Shown here: positions 1 through 12,597 of the stretch, piece by piece
How the letters are laid out: each line of letters starts with the position of its first letter
Position numbering within the stretch: position 1 is the stretch's first letter
NCBI GenBank assembly: GCA_002099365.1
Contig: MSED01000013.1
Location: forward strand, 186,001-250,000
Origin: Phialophora verrucosa
Taxonomy: Eukaryota > Ascomycota > Eurotiomycetes > Chaetothyriales > Herpotrichiellaceae
DNA length: 64,000 nt
Direction: 5' to 3'
Notes under the pieces: model-generated
Database searches by the model: none
What the model saw: the letters and a program-made list of their open reading frames with translations, nothing else
What the model was told of the DNA's origin: nothing
Translations under genes and position numbers: made by a program

Positions 1-3000
1 TTGTCCAGACCCAGGAAATAGGCTACCCTTGGTTGTGTTGTAGCAGAGCCTGACAGTCATGCCAATACCAATATATCGAGGGGGACAAGGCCGCTCCCGC
101 TCGCATCCTTGAACTTGCGGAGCCTTGTGGAACTGACCTATGCGCCGCAGCTGGTCGACTCGCTATGTGACCACGAGTGACCCTGAGACTACCACAGTTG
201 ACAGGTCATCCCCAGCGTGAGCAATACGAAGCGAGGCATGCTCATTCGTCGGACTAGGATGCACATCTACCGGTTCTGTATGGAGGGCGCGTGTGTGATG
301 ACCCTGGTTGAATTACGCGGCTGAAAGCAGGCTGTGCGCGCCCAAGAACTGGGCAAACCATGCAGCCTTACTCGTACACACGACGAAGATCCTGCGTATG
401 GTAGTTTCCATTTGACACAGTGTACAGGGTACCCGTTTCCAAGCAGACAATACGGCCATGCTTGACAAGATACGAGTGCCAGGTTGCCTGGTTTCAATCT
501 GCCCGTCGACTGTGGCTTCTTACTATGCTTGGCTTCAATCAACAAGAATAGCGACAACCAGAATGACGCGTCTGGCCCTTGTTCTCTCGCCTTGCAGTTG
601 CAGTTTCGGTTTCAGCTTCAACATCGACCACCCCATGCATGCTGGGAACTTACTCTGTATTGGATCACGGATGCTGCACGCTGTAGCTCGTTTGAGTTTC
701 ACCGCGCCAGGGATTGTTGAGGCCTGGTCCGGGGACAATACTCCGTATATGACAGCTACTGACAGCCATGCGGGACGGTGCGGTGCCTTGTCGAGGGTGT
801 CCGACTCTACTCAAGCACGGCTGCCTACCTAACCTGCTGAAGTCGCATCGAGAGAGGGGGGAAAGATCCCATTGAGGAAAAACCCTAGGGCAAAAGTTCC
901 ATTCATTTCCGCGCAAAGGCTCCGACCTCAACGATCAATGCCCAATCCACGGGCGGGAGGACGAGTATCTAGTACAGCCTAGCCAACAAGGCGCGAGATC
1001 CATCGCATGGCCGTTGTTCCCTGAGCCTGGCGTCGCAAGAGGTGGATAGCGTCGTCGCCGTCGTGAGCTATTAGGATGGATCTATCAGCCACAGGAAGCT
1101 TTGATGTGGCTGTCCTGCCACGATGTCTCTTCTCTGGACAGCTGAGCAGAGGGAGGTACAAAGCACGAGTAGTCGGGTTCGATGGAGACTCTATCGAAGA
1201 ACTCATGGCGAGGTCTACTTCAAAAGTACAATAATAGGGAATCCGGATCGGCGCTGGGCGGGTATCAACTTCCTTACCACATCTCGGATCCCGTTTGGAT
1301 GCTACGACTGCCGTCACTTTGGCTAGGGGGCCATGGCGTTGGACAGGATGGGTATGTCGGCGTGGGCCCGCACAGTGAGGTAGAACATCAAGGTACTGTA
1401 ACACTTTCTATTCATGCGATCGCGGGATCCCTGCCGTTGATCGTCGAGGCAGATTGCCAAATATGCCAGAGTGAGGCTCGCTGTCTTCGGCACAGGCGTT
1501 AGCGCGTACGAAGTATATCTAGACACGCCAGAGAGGGCTTAATGATGCACCGTGAGCTGGAAAATCCCTATCATGGTACTAACTACCGCACGTCGACGGA
1601 GTTTTCCAACTCACGGTCCTACGTACACGGTAGTTGCTGAGGAGGTGTCGTCACAAATCCCTCCCCTTGCTTGCTGGCTACCACGCCCTGCTTACACGGC
1701 ATGCCTCAGCAAAGCGGTTTTCTAGGACACGTGGCACACCATCCCGAGAAACTGGTAACACATGCTCGGCTCTAGGCCGTGTGCGTAAGTAAGTTGATGC
1801 TCTCCACCCTGTGTCTCGGAGAACAAGGCCATAGGCACGCGATATTTGAGGTGTCGACATGCTTGCTGTTTTTTTGGGACGTCAAGCACTTGTAGCGACG
1901 GACGGACGCACTGCCCATTGGTCAATTGGCATGTCAACCTGCAGGGCGCATCACATTGGGCCGCCAGGTTGCTGACCGCAAGTCCACTGCCAGTCGTCCC
2001 TCAGATCCAGCAGGGCGGATGGATGCCGCTCTCTTCCGCGGGAGCCAAGCTCGCATTGGTGTCAAGCCATCTCGGGATCGAAAGGGCTGGGTTTTCGAAC
2101 TTGCTGGAAGAGCGACCTGTTTTCTCCCAGGCGTTGATTGACAGGTGTCCAGAGTGGGCTGATTTTTTTCCCTTCTCGTTGCCCTTTCTCGCCTCTCGTC
2201 GCCTCCGCCGATGAGAGAAATCACTAGCAAGGCAAGCGAGAAAATGGGACATGTTGGCAATGTCAGGACCTATCGCTGGAGCGAAGCATGAGTATCGAGA
2301 AACAGAACGCCAGTAGAGTTCCGGGGCGGTGAGTCATTGTAGACAACTGCGTGGCTTGTTGGCCAGTTCTCGGGAATGTTTGTCTCTTGCCAGGCTCAAT
2401 TGGATATTCGACGAGCCTATAGGAATCTGCGGTCGTTGTCTTCTGTGCTCCTCATTGCGAGACCGCCCTTTGCGATGTGACGCTATCCTCAGCTTGCCGC
2501 CTTGCTCGGCACAGCACTGCAATGCACAGCACGCCGTCAGTTGCGATGAGGGCCACAATGACTGTCGGTCGGGGAGGGACACCGAATCCATCACTTTGCC
2601 CGGCACATCATGTCCTTGGCGGGTGTTGAAATGACGGGATCGTTTGTCTGTCTGCGGGTTGTACGCTCGAAACGGCTCAGGCAGTATTTCTCGATATTGG
2701 GACGGTCTTGTATTGATCTCGTCATCCATCCGGCCCGCTAGCCACTTGGCGGCGCGTTGCAGATTGAGGCTCTTTTCAAGATACGCCGGCAGGCAGATCC
2801 AGAATCGAGTGGTCCACTTGAGCTCAGGGCATGAGTCATGGCTCTAGCAACGGCGTGTTTTTCTGAGCTGGGTCTCCCCCCAGCATCATAACACTTGCGG
2901 CGGGGGCCGGTGTGGTAACGAGGTCGCTACACCAGCGTAGTCGGGCAGTCCGGATTGCATTATCGCCGCCGTCTTGACGATGAATCTGGATTAGACCCGC

Positions 3001-4136
3001 GCATATCCTGAACACCTCTGCAGTGCAATCCGTAGTCCGTACTCTGTCCTCGTGACCCGGTGACGGACTTCCGCCTCTCCCTGATCAGCTCAAAAGTGAA
3101 ACAAGTTCCCCGTACAGTCAAGATACCAGTATGAGGTACGAGGTACTCCGTACTTAGCCGGGAAAGAAAGACCATGCATTAGTGATTGCGCGCTCCCGGA
3201 CCGATCAACAGATATGGAACAGAAAAATCACATTCCGCCGTCCCCACGCAAGTGGATGACTTCTCGGCCCACACTAGCGCAAAGGGACGGGCTCTGTGCT
3301 CTTTTGTGCTACTTAACTCGTCCTTAGTCCGTACTGAGCGGGGGCGGGATTGCTCCCCCCGAGGCGGCTCAGCCACACAGGACTATTTGCAATAGTTTCG
3401 ACAACTGAATTCGGTCCCCAACTCAGCGTTGCTTATCATACTGTAGTAGTGAAGGGGCTGGGGTGGGATAATTAGCCGTGGGACGGGAAAGAAGGAAATA
3501 CTTGTAAGAAGAAGAAAGCCCGGACGAGTGCACGTTCGCCGGGCTCATTCGACGTCATTGGCCTCCCCCGTCCCCTCCCCTGGTGATAAAAGGTTACGAA
3601 AGTGGGGTATATACCCTAAGCGAGGAGGCTGATATGTACTCGTAAGTATTGAGCCGCCGGACCCACGGAGCGATCATAGCGTTATTCTGGGATCAGGAAA
3701 CTTACTCGTGATGGTCTTTTCATATTCGCGCGTTATCTGACGGGACTTGTTCGTATCGATGTTACAAGTACAAGCCTCGAAGCCCAACTCAGCTAAGGAA
3801 AGGCAACCACCATACCAGAAGAAGCAGGCCAGTTCCACCCCGACAAATATCGTGTACCAATTGCGATGTTCGAAACGAGCGAGGCTTTCAGAAAAAGGGG
3901 CCCGATAAAGTCAGTCTCCCGGGGGCCCGTCAAACGAGTCAACCATCAAGGGACAAGAACAACATGTGGGACCAAGGCAGGATCTCTCGTCCATTGCCAG
4001 AACATATCTCACCGTCCGCGGTGGATGGCGAACAGAAGGTATCGAACTTTGTCGCCATTGCCCATGCAGGCACTGTGTGACAAAAACGTATATCATGTTG
4101 CATACCCTCTCCGACGGGGTCGCCGCAACATCTCAT
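1..4136. other. Gene-free left end, about 4.1 kb
   Basis: I see no convincing gene here. Open frames on both strands are short, lack recognisable domains and overlap one another. The most distinctive content is GTAC-rich palindromic motifs of the TACTCCGTAC type around 3022-3040, 3133-3153 and 3312-3330. No transposase, reverse transcriptase or terminal repeat was recognised. The last few hundred bases are the 3' flank of the DUF6590 gene. Confidence 0.5.
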
Positions 4137-5633
4137 TCAGTGACTTGGGGCAGGCCCAGCCAGACCCGGAGCGGCAACGGCGTCGGCGGCTGCCTTGGCT
4201 TCATCCCGCCAGTAACGACAGAACCAAGGCATCGACTTCGGCGACACCTTTCCGACGTTCTTCACCTTCACATTGTGCTCAATGCTGAACACCTTGTCAA
4301 ATCGAATGCGGCTCGCGACGTGCAGCTTCTTGTCCTCGCTTGCTTGCATAACGGCAATGGGGCGCTTGTTCATATAAGGTTCGCGGGGAAGCTGTTTCGG
4401 CTTGGTACCATCCATGTGGATGATGGCGTGCGCGTCATGGTCTTGTTTGTAGAATCCTGGCCTAGTGAGACCCTGCCCTTGGTACGTGTTGACTGGAATG
4501 GCCCAGCTGAAGCCGTGGCCTTCTCGTACTACAGCAAAACGTCGAATCTCGCTATGGACCTTTTCTCCGTAGGCTCTCTGAGTAACAACGCCGCTCTCCT
4601 CCCTGGTAGCCGCGTTTCCGCTGGTGTCGTTTTCGTGCCAGAGCATGATGAACACCCGGCCAATAGTAAACCAGGTGCTGGACTTGGTATGGAAGCCGAC
4701 GGCCAAGCTCGACAGTTTTGCATCCTCGGAGTGCCGAGATAGAGGGCCAGCACCTCTACGCAGGTCGTGGGATAGCAGGGGTGACGGCGTCGTAGCTGTG
4801 AGCCTAGACACAGACAAGCTGTCTCCGAGCGGCATTCCCACAGCTCTGGCTCTGCTCATGTGCTGCACGAGTGCCTCCACAGCCTGGATCTTCCGCTCGT
4901 CTTGATTGCGCCTATCCACTTGTTCAAGGTAGGAAAGGAAGCGCTGGCGAGCTTGGCCATCAGGAAGGGTGTTGTACTCCCTAACCAGTAAATATATCCT
5001 GAGGCAGGCCTGGCGGTCGGCAGGTGAATCGCATTGTACGGCTTCTAGGAGGAACCGGTAATCGTCAACTTTAAAGAGTATCTGTTTCTCAGCAAAGATC
5101 CCTATCCCGGACGTGCGCCGTTGTGCCCAGTCATGGATGTATTGGCGGAGGTTGTCGTCCAGACAGACCGCTGCGGTGACAAGGGAGCTGGCTCTCTGAG
5201 CACTGGTTTCAGAGAAAGCCCTGTCACTCCTTTGACGGCCAGCATAAGGTACCCCCTCGTCATCCGCCTCAACTCCATAGTCCATTTCGTCGCTTCCGGC
5301 TCTGAATTTACCCAGTTCAAGTGACTCGGGCGTACCAATGCCTCTAGACTCGCGGTCCTGGTGGTATCGCTCATTGTCGCGCTCATGATAGCGTCGCTCT
5401 TTCCAACGTGGCTGATTGCGTCGCTCAATTTCGCGCTCCTGAGGATATCGCCCTTCCTCGCGTTCCCGAAATTGGCGCGCTTCCTCGCGCTCTTCATCTC
5501 TCCTTCTCCGTGGCGTCGGCGCCGTTTCTGTCGTCAGCTCTTCAGCGCCGCCACTGCCCCGATGCCTTCCATGCTTGGGTCTATCAGGCATGCGCTTGTC
5601 AAACCCGCCGTATCCTGAATCACGATGAGACAT
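4137..5633 (-). CDS. DUF6590 domain protein, copy 1
   Basis: This is a 498-residue protein read without introns from an ATG at 5633. Residues about 20-110 are extremely rich in Arg and Glu with some Tyr and His (repeated RERE, RRNQ and RYHE-type segments) and are predicted to be disordered. A helical-looking middle segment spans about 160-260. Residues about 317-478 form a DUF6590 domain, recognised by its opening GRVFIMLWHEN, then RRFAVVRE, an INTY-like VNTYQGQG, and the closing VFSIEHNVKVKNVG. DUF6590 is a fungal domain of unknown function. The gene stands head-to-head with a coiled-coil gene starting at 6473, and the arrangement is repeated by paralogues at 11202-15216. The N-terminal part is not shared with the second copy, so only the C-terminal domain relates them. 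Confidence 0.85.
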   Translation of the reverse strand: MSHRDSGYGGFDKRMPDRPKHGRHRGSGGAEELTTETAPTPRRRRDEEREEARQFREREEGRYPQEREIERRNQPRWKERRYHERDNERYHQDRESRGIGTPESLELGKFRAGSDEMDYGVEADDEGVPYAGRQRSDRAFSETSAQRASSLVTAAVCLDDNLRQYIHDWAQRRTSGIGIFAEKQILFKVDDYRFLLEAVQCDSPADRQACLRIYLLVREYNTLPDGQARQRFLSYLEQVDRRNQDERKIQAVEALVQHMSRARAVGMPLGDSLSVSRLTATTPSPLLSHDLRRGAGPLSRHSEDAKLSSLAVGFHTKSSTWFTIGRVFIMLWHENDTSGNAATREESGVVTQRAYGEKVHSEIRRFAVVREGHGFSWAIPVNTYQGQGLTRPGFYKQDHDAHAIIHMDGTKPKQLPREPYMNKRPIAVMQASEDKKLHVASRIRFDKVFSIEHNVKVKNVGKVSPKSMPWFCRYWRDEAKAAADAVAAPGLAGPAPSH

Positions 5634-6472
5634 GGTTCCAATTGGCGAAGAACGGACGCGTGCCCGACACTACCGGATCCGAGTTGGCAGTTCCAGAAAA
5701 GGTCGCCGGAACAGATCCCAGGCTCAGAAGGCGTGGAGGTGTCGGTACATTCAAGACGCTACAATGGCTCTGTTTCACAATGCCGCAAAACAAGGCAGGT
5801 GAGGCTCGGACACTGACAGATAAAGGGACTGGGTACCCACGATTGGCGCATCTTATAGGCAATATGGCGGCCACCTTCATCGCAGGATGGCGGCTCTTTT
5901 TCCCTCCTCTTTCCTCTACCCCCGACGGGAGGCATACTGCTGCAGCAGGGTGCATGCAAATGCAAGTCGATAGACGTCAATTGGAACGATCACCGACGGG
6001 CGGGGTTGGAGCAGCAAATGGAGCTGAGTGGTGGCCGACATGGCTGAGAATGAAGGCTAGACTAGACTGTTGATGGTCGCGAGGACGGGCCAAGGGAAGC
6101 GATGGCGACGAGGGTGGGAGGATTGGCAGAGGGTGGCGCGAGGGGAGGGATGTGGTTCGGGGGAATACAGGCCCTAGGCAGGTGTGTTCCCGGTAATGGT
6201 ACCAGGTATTACAGGGGCTCACTGGGGCATCTCCACACAAATTTGGTGGTCCGACCAGCTGTTTTATCGGCCTGAGACCCAGGTCCCCCTCCAACCACCC
6301 CCCCATGCCTCATGCATGCGTGACCGTGTACCTAGCTACTGCACTGGCAGCTCCCTTCACTTTGGAAGGTTGCCTCACTGTCCCTGCCATCCATTTATAT
6401 CAATGGAACACCTTGCACCAGAATGGGTGCACCTTCGTCCTACCATGAATCCACCCTTCCGTGTCCTTCGGA
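5634..6472. promoter_or_regulatory. Shared divergent promoter, module copy 1 (839 bp)
   Basis: This is the gap between the start codons of the DUF6590 gene (minus) and the coiled-coil gene (plus). It must hold both promoters and 5' leaders. The equivalent gap in the second copy is 906 bp. No specific binding site was identified by eye. Competing short open frames occur here, but none has a start and domain that would make it a gene. Confidence 0.45.
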
Positions 6473-8176
6473 ATGAGGTTTCTGATACCCTGGAGCAGGA
6501 CCAAACCAGCTGCCGTCCTACCGCAGGAAGAGTAAGCCCAGGCCCAGCGTCCTGCCCTCCTTGCACAGTATTGACACGTCTACAGCTCAAATCGAAATGC
6601 TCAAGAGTCGCTCCCGCCGCCGCAGGTTCAAGATGACACCGAAGTTGACTCTAAAGAGGAGGAGGACGACAATGTTCTGCCCAGCGAGGTTCTTTCGCCC
6701 ACAGACAATGCTGGCCAGCCAGCGAGCGGTCTCTCAACCAACGAACCCGGGCACATGGAGCAACAACAGTCTGACACACCACTGGGGGAAGCACACTCCT
6801 CTCGGCACTCCGTCCAGGTAGCACAGCCGCCGCCTGGCTCAGAAGCAGCTGTGTCGGATCTACCTCAGGAGCCACGAGCTACTTTTGAGACTCGAACCTC
6901 GGCTCCGGGAGACCATCCGAGTCCACCAAATCAGCCTGTCAACTCCCAAGATCGTTGGAATGCCTTGCGGAGTCGATGGTCACAACTTGCAAACGCGGCA
7001 GATTCGTTGACTGGAGACTTGATTGCGGCCAGCGACCGCCGAAGAGAGAATATTGAAAAGAGAAACGTAGCCTTGCGAGACATTGAAGAGCGCCTAAAGA
7101 TGGCGCAGGATCCGTCTCTGATAGCTTTACGGGACCTCCTAAGCGAGGTACAAAGCTCTGAGAACACGCTGCTGGAACAGGACGAGAATCTCGTTTCGCA
7201 AGGGTTTGAATTTATTGCCCACGGCTCCAAGATATTTGGTGTTGCCTCAGATACTTCTCTTGAGATCCTTGATGCCCAGGGTATTGTTGTGCCGGCCACC
7301 GAGACCGTCACAGACCCGTCCGTTCTCTCAGCCGACGATATCCGGCTCGACCAGACCTCGGAGGCTCGACGCTACCTGTCTAGGAAGGGCGATGTGGACT
7401 TATTGAGGGAAAGCTTAATGAACCTCGATGGTGAACAAATCATAGCATCCACATTTCCTGGGGAAGCGATGCCCATGGAACAGCTGGAATCAAGGAGGGA
7501 AACACTTCTACTCGAACTACAGCAAGCGGAAGCGGACCTAGAGACTCTTCGCAATAACCTGCCAGACAGAAAGGTGGAAATCCCCCAGGATCAGCTTCGT
7601 TCCCTCGCCGCGTCCGTTGCCTCGAATGAAGTTGCTTCATCCCATCTGGACCCAGATCCCGCAGTAGGCGGCGACACCCCTGGACAGGCTTTAGAGCCGA
7701 GGACTGGCCCGCAACCAGACGGCCAGAAGGAGAGCCTTTCACAAATCCTGGACCGTGTGACGGACGATAGTCACGTCAGAGCAGAGACTTTGGTTAACGC
7801 CTACCTCCTGTACCAGTTGCAACAATCACCCGAAGAGCGCAAGGCTTTCTTGAAGACCGTGGAGGAGGAGCTGAAAATGGGGAACCAAGCGGCTAATGTG
7901 CATATGATCAATGACATCCCGCTCGAATACTGGTTCGACGACGAGAAGGGAAGGAAGAAGCCCAACAGGTCTCAGGTGTCTCTCACAAAATACATCTTCA
8001 GTCAACCTAGGTCCAATGTGACCGACGTGGACACGGCTGAGCTTAGGCAACTGGTGTATGGAAATAGCGAGCCGGTTGAAGGTCGTGAGGCTACCCAGCG
8101 CAACATACGCGAAGAGGTTCGGCAGCACACGCTTTTGGCGCGCCAGAAAGCCAAGGACACCAGCTCTCTTCGTTAA
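6473..8176 (+). CDS. Coiled-coil protein, module copy A
   Basis: I model two exons: 6473-6531 and 6586-8176, giving 549 residues. The 54-nt intron 6532-6585 has a GTAAGC donor and a CTACAG acceptor and is phase 2. Exon 2 reads upstream of the first ATG of its open frame (6755) as an acidic, coding-like stretch, so the start must lie in an earlier exon. The N-terminus is short and basic (MRFLIPWSRTK). Residues about 60-140 are Pro/Ser/Glu-rich, and coiled-coil segments lie at about 160-221 and 288-346. RRYLSRKGDVD lies near 280, and a C-terminal helical block ends in EYWFDD near 468. The same architecture occurs in the gene at 13504-15216. No catalytic motif or known family was recognised. The first exon is inferred and is the least certain part. 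Confidence 0.75.
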
Positions 8177-11100
8177 CCATATACCGTCTCTAAGTCTTTG
8201 ACTTCGACCGAGTGCGCGATACCCCTTACTGTTCGGATCTTTCTGCGACTGTGGTATGTACATTTGTTGTTGATGATGGTTGCGCGTCCGGAGTCTCTGG
8301 GGTATGTTTCCTACTCAACGTCCATATGATGAGGCTACCTGAGCCTCAATCACTCACTGAAAGTCCTGCTGCGACCAAAACCTCGCCGTTAATTACAAGC
8401 CCGGACACCTAAGGATTACTACACTCTAGTCCTCTCACAGGGCCGAGGCCAAGTTTTTTTACTGCTTACCAAGACGGCGGACACTAGCAATTCAGAAGAC
8501 CAGAGTCGTGTCCCACTTGGAGACACCATGATCTTCGTCCTGTCTCGGCCGTATGTTTGGGAAATGGCCAAGGCACGGTCAGGCGATGGCTTTTAGTATC
8601 CTGAAGAGACTTGGCCTCATCCGCTCCAACCGATCCCTCAGGACCGTACTCCTTTGGGAAGATGCGTGTAGTGGTCATGACACTATCACATGCGAACCAT
8701 TATCAACATCCGCTGGCCTGCACAGCCTCAATCATGCTGGGTGATGTTGGCAGGATGGTCAGGCTGGCCAATCGCACCGATAAGGCGCTGGATGTTACCG
8801 GGATGGTAAAAGTGATCAATCTCATAAACGAGCATGGAGAGCTTCTGTGCCGGGTAATTCGTATCACATTGGCCAGAAGGCCAATCGACATTTCCCCCCA
8901 GGAAGGCCCCTACGAGAACGACGTTGGTGGCGCCTTTCATTGACCGACCCTGGCGCCTCTATGCCTCGCTGACAGGCAGTAAAAATCCAACGCGTCATGA
9001 CGAGGCTTTCTCGAGGGCTTTTCGAGGCCTACCAAAGCCCTAACAATAACGCCCCCCAGCGAGGGGGCACGCGCCAGCCTTGAACGCGACAATAGCATAT
9101 GATTGATCGCTCTTCTCATGACGGCCGACTTGTCCGTTCATTACTGGCCCAGCCGCTTCAGGGATCACGGTGAGTTGTAACGCGCATTGTCCGGCTGATG
9201 GAAGGTAAACTTTAGCGAATTGTTTTGGGGGTGCCTAATTTCTATGGGAGGATCGGTCTAGGACCGACTCGCAGCACTGCCGGCAATTGCCCCTGGGTCG
9301 GGACGATGACTTCACTAGAAGAATGAACTTACATTAGTTAGGCCTGTAACTACCGTACGCAGGTCATTGGACTGCTCGGATGGTCGAGATCCGCACAAAA
9401 CCCGAAGTCCCTTGTACTCGTACCCACCTCCTACTCTGTACCCACCCCCGCAATAATGCAATGGAGACTCCACTGGTCCCGGTATGCCTCTGAACGACTG
9501 ATTCCTCAGCCTCGTACCAAAGGGATTCGGAGCGTCCTGCACCGAGTAAGACTGCTCGGGCCCGGCCTTGTCGCAAAGAAACCCGATCGCAGTGTGATGG
9601 GTAATTAGTTAGACTCCATTTTCGAAGGCGATCCGACCCTTTAGGCCTGTTCGGCCCGTGCTTTGATTACCTCCAAAGTTCCAACTTCAAGGCAGAGAGA
9701 CGATCAAGTGGAAAGCAGCCTCGTGTCGGACGGGTAGCATTAACAGCAAGCACGGTCACCGAATACATGCCCGGACGATACGCCCTCCTTCAGCTTGAGA
9801 TAAAAGCGACGACGATTGGAATTGCAATTCCTTGGTTCTTTCTGTGCCCTTGACGGCTGAACGTAGGATGTTCATTTGCTCGCAGCACAATCTCTCTCTA
9901 ACTCACTGGTATACATGCCATCCCCTCGGATCTGTGTACTTCCAGAAGCTCATGGAGACATCCTGGGCTAATGTCTTATGTCGACTTTTTGGATTTTGCA
10001 CTAACGAACAAAGGACAGGCAGGCAACGGGACGGGCTGAATTGCCGTGGCTCGAACGCTTCCCTTTTCCGGGCCTTGATGTCGACGATAGGGATTCGCTG
10101 CGCGCCGCGTAGCTTATTTACCATACTTGGCTTTTTTCCCTTCGAGGGTCGTGCTTCGCTCCTGTACGAGTAGCATTCTTTCGACGCGAGCCAGCATGCG
10201 CCCATCTTCGATCGTCCATTCTCGCACTGGAGAAATGGCCAAGTGATTGTTCGTAGGATAGACGAACCCGGTAATTATCATGCATGCGTCGTATCTATCA
10301 GACGGGGAATTAATAATTACCAGCTGAGCAGCTGGACTCTCGGAACTGCGCATCTCCTAGGATGGCTAGGGTCAGAGCCAGAGCTAGACGCAAGAGCATG
10401 TGAAAGCTGAACTTGCATTCGCGACGGTCTCGTGTTTCTGGGTCGCGCTGTACGAAGTCGTCCGTGGGGGGCATCCCGGGGAGATCCAGCTGGCCGACCC
10501 CGCGATGAGGCTCTGCGGAAAGGGGGGACAGAGAGGGGCCACAGCTGGATGATGGACATCGGCCACTTTCGCGCATCGAGGGAGAAGGGCCGCTCTTCTT
10601 CGTTTTCACAGTGTTGCTGCTGAGCTGGCTGTCTCTGTACACTGCGCATGTCAATCCATCGCGCAAGAGAGATGGGGCCGTCATAGAATTGTTAGCATGA
10701 ATTTGTTAATAGGACACTCGAGGACTTCTCCGTGATTCTTGCATCACCTAAACTACAGTATTTCCTGATTTCATCACTTCATCAATGCCATTTACTTTTG
10801 CTAAACGACATAAATACGCTGAGCCATAAGCTGATAAGTTCAAATCCCTCGCATCATGCAATTTCGTATCAAAGCCTAAGGTCCATCAAGTCTGTCTGCA
10901 AAACTGATCCCATCAACCCCGGCAAAACTGTGCAAATTCTGTTCGGTTGTCTCTGCGACGATTCAAAGTCCGGTCAACTGGTGAGGTCGTGGAAAGATTA
11001 TCATCGCCATGTGCGATCCCAGGTGCGCTGTAGGTCCGGCCACCTGCTTGTCTGCGCGAAAGAGAAAACGTAATGATGAGTCGGGTGTCATCGCGGCATA

Positions 11101-11201
11101 AAACGTATTTGTTGTGTGAAATGGAGAGAGTGCCGTCCTGTCCCGGTGGACAGTTGGTAATATGTTGCGACCGTCATTCATCTTCATCGCCGGTTGGCTC
11201 T
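8177..11201. other. Gene-free spacer between the two modules, about 3 kb
   Basis: No gene can be supported here. The open frames are short and mutually overlapping. The stretch holds the 3' flanks of the copy-A coiled-coil gene and the copy-2 DUF6590 gene, and a GTAC-rich patch at about 9414-9440. I saw no direct repeat or mobile-element gene that would explain how the module duplicated. Confidence 0.45.
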
Positions 11202-12597
11202 TCATCTGACGTTTCGAGCCTGGCGCTCTCTGAAATACCCTAGCAAGTACGCCTGGCTGGCTTCTGTGACCTGCCCGACGTGAAGGGATTTGACGGTATG
11301 TTCCACGGTGTGGACCCGACCGTAACAGAGACGGCTCGCAACGGACAGTCTCTGCTCCGGACTGGCTCCGCGCACGGCGATGTCCTCTTTGCTCGATATG
11401 AGCGTTTCTCTCTCGAGCCATCTCGGCTCAGTGCCGACCATGAAGATCCGCGAGTGGGCTTCGACATCCTCCGAGGAGTTCCTAAACTTTGACAGGCCGC
11501 GATTCCCGTAAGTGTTGATCTGGAGGCAGACGCAGTAACCCCGGTCCTGTCGAACAACGACCATCCGGCGAATCGAGCTATAGATGGGCTCGCCGAACTT
11601 TCCGGTGAGGATTTGGACTCTATTGTCATTATTGTCGCTGATGTAGGTGTTTTGGGAAGTCATGCTGTTGAAGCCCTCGTGCCAGAGCACCGCAAACACT
11701 CGGCCGACGATGTAAAAGGATGAAGGCCTCACGAAGTACCTGTCGTCTAGCGTTCTCTGATTCTGGAAGAAGGTCGCTTCGGCTGGCACAGAATACCTTC
11801 GCAGAGCCGAGTCCGTTAGGCCAGTTGGACCATTTGCCGGAGCTCCCTGATTGACGTTGTGGTCCGTGGAAGGTTGTTGATGGGCTCCTCCCGGCACGGC
11901 GTTGTTCTGGATAGTCCGTGGAGGGTTCTGAAGTTGGACGCGGGAGATGCCAGAGCCAAGGCTGTCGACAGGATCGTCCTCACGCGGTTGACCTGCATGG
12001 TGAGATGCTGTGGTAGTTGCTGGTCGAACCGTCGCCGGCGCGTCATTCCGACGGGTTTGTGTGCTCGAAGAATGGCTTCCTGTGTCACGGGGAACAGCAG
12101 GAGGCTGGGCACGCGAACTTATCTGCGAATTTGAATATTGGGCGGTGTTGTACGTTGCCGTGGCTGGGGTGGCAGAGGGCACTGACGTGGTTTGAACATA
12201 TTGGCGGACTGGAGCCCTCGTGGCGCCGGGAGCAGGGACATAGTTGGATGGCGGGCTGCGGTCAGTCAGGAGTGTGGTCGTCTCCGAGTGGGAGATGCTC
12301 ACCTTGGGCGAGGAAACACCGGGTTTCTGGCATTGCTCGGGGAAGTGCCGTAGACAGGCTGAGGATGGCTTGGGATATGTGCTTCTGGCCGGTATCGCGG
12401 TACGTTGCTGCGACGATAAGCAACAAAGCGCCACATCCGAACGTTCAGAAATCACCTTGGTTGCCCTATGGGCTCGGGTCTGCTTGCAGTCTCCCGCCCA
12501 TCACGGGCCTGTGCTTCTGGATGTCAACGCGACGCTTCTCTCCTGTGAACCTATGAAGATACTTACGACGATGATCGGTACCACTGGGTTGTGGCAT
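11202..12597 (-). CDS. DUF6590 domain protein, copy 2
   Basis: I model four exons (complement): 12567-12597, 12456-12516, 12303-12407 and 11202-12255, giving 416 residues. The introns are 50, 48 and 47 nt with GTAAGT, GTGATT and GTGAGC donors and CAG acceptors. The long 3' frame has no ATG before the domain (its first Met codon is GTG), so upstream exons are required. This combination keeps phase throughout and starts with MPQPSGTDHR. Residues about 1-230 are Pro/Ser/Thr/Gln-rich and probably disordered. Residues about 236-408 are the DUF6590 domain, marked by VGRVFAVLWHEG, RRMVVVRQDRG, LQINTYGNRGL and a closing VHTVEHTVKSLHVG. It is a paralogue of the gene at 4137-5633 and faces a coiled-coil gene at 13504. 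The exon 1-2 choice is inferred, but the domain itself is clear. Confidence 0.75.

Noticed and set aside
3966..4742. A 258-codon plus-strand frame opposite the DUF6590 gene
   Set aside because: It is the antisense shadow of a real gene; it has no domain, whereas the minus strand has a clear DUF6590 domain.
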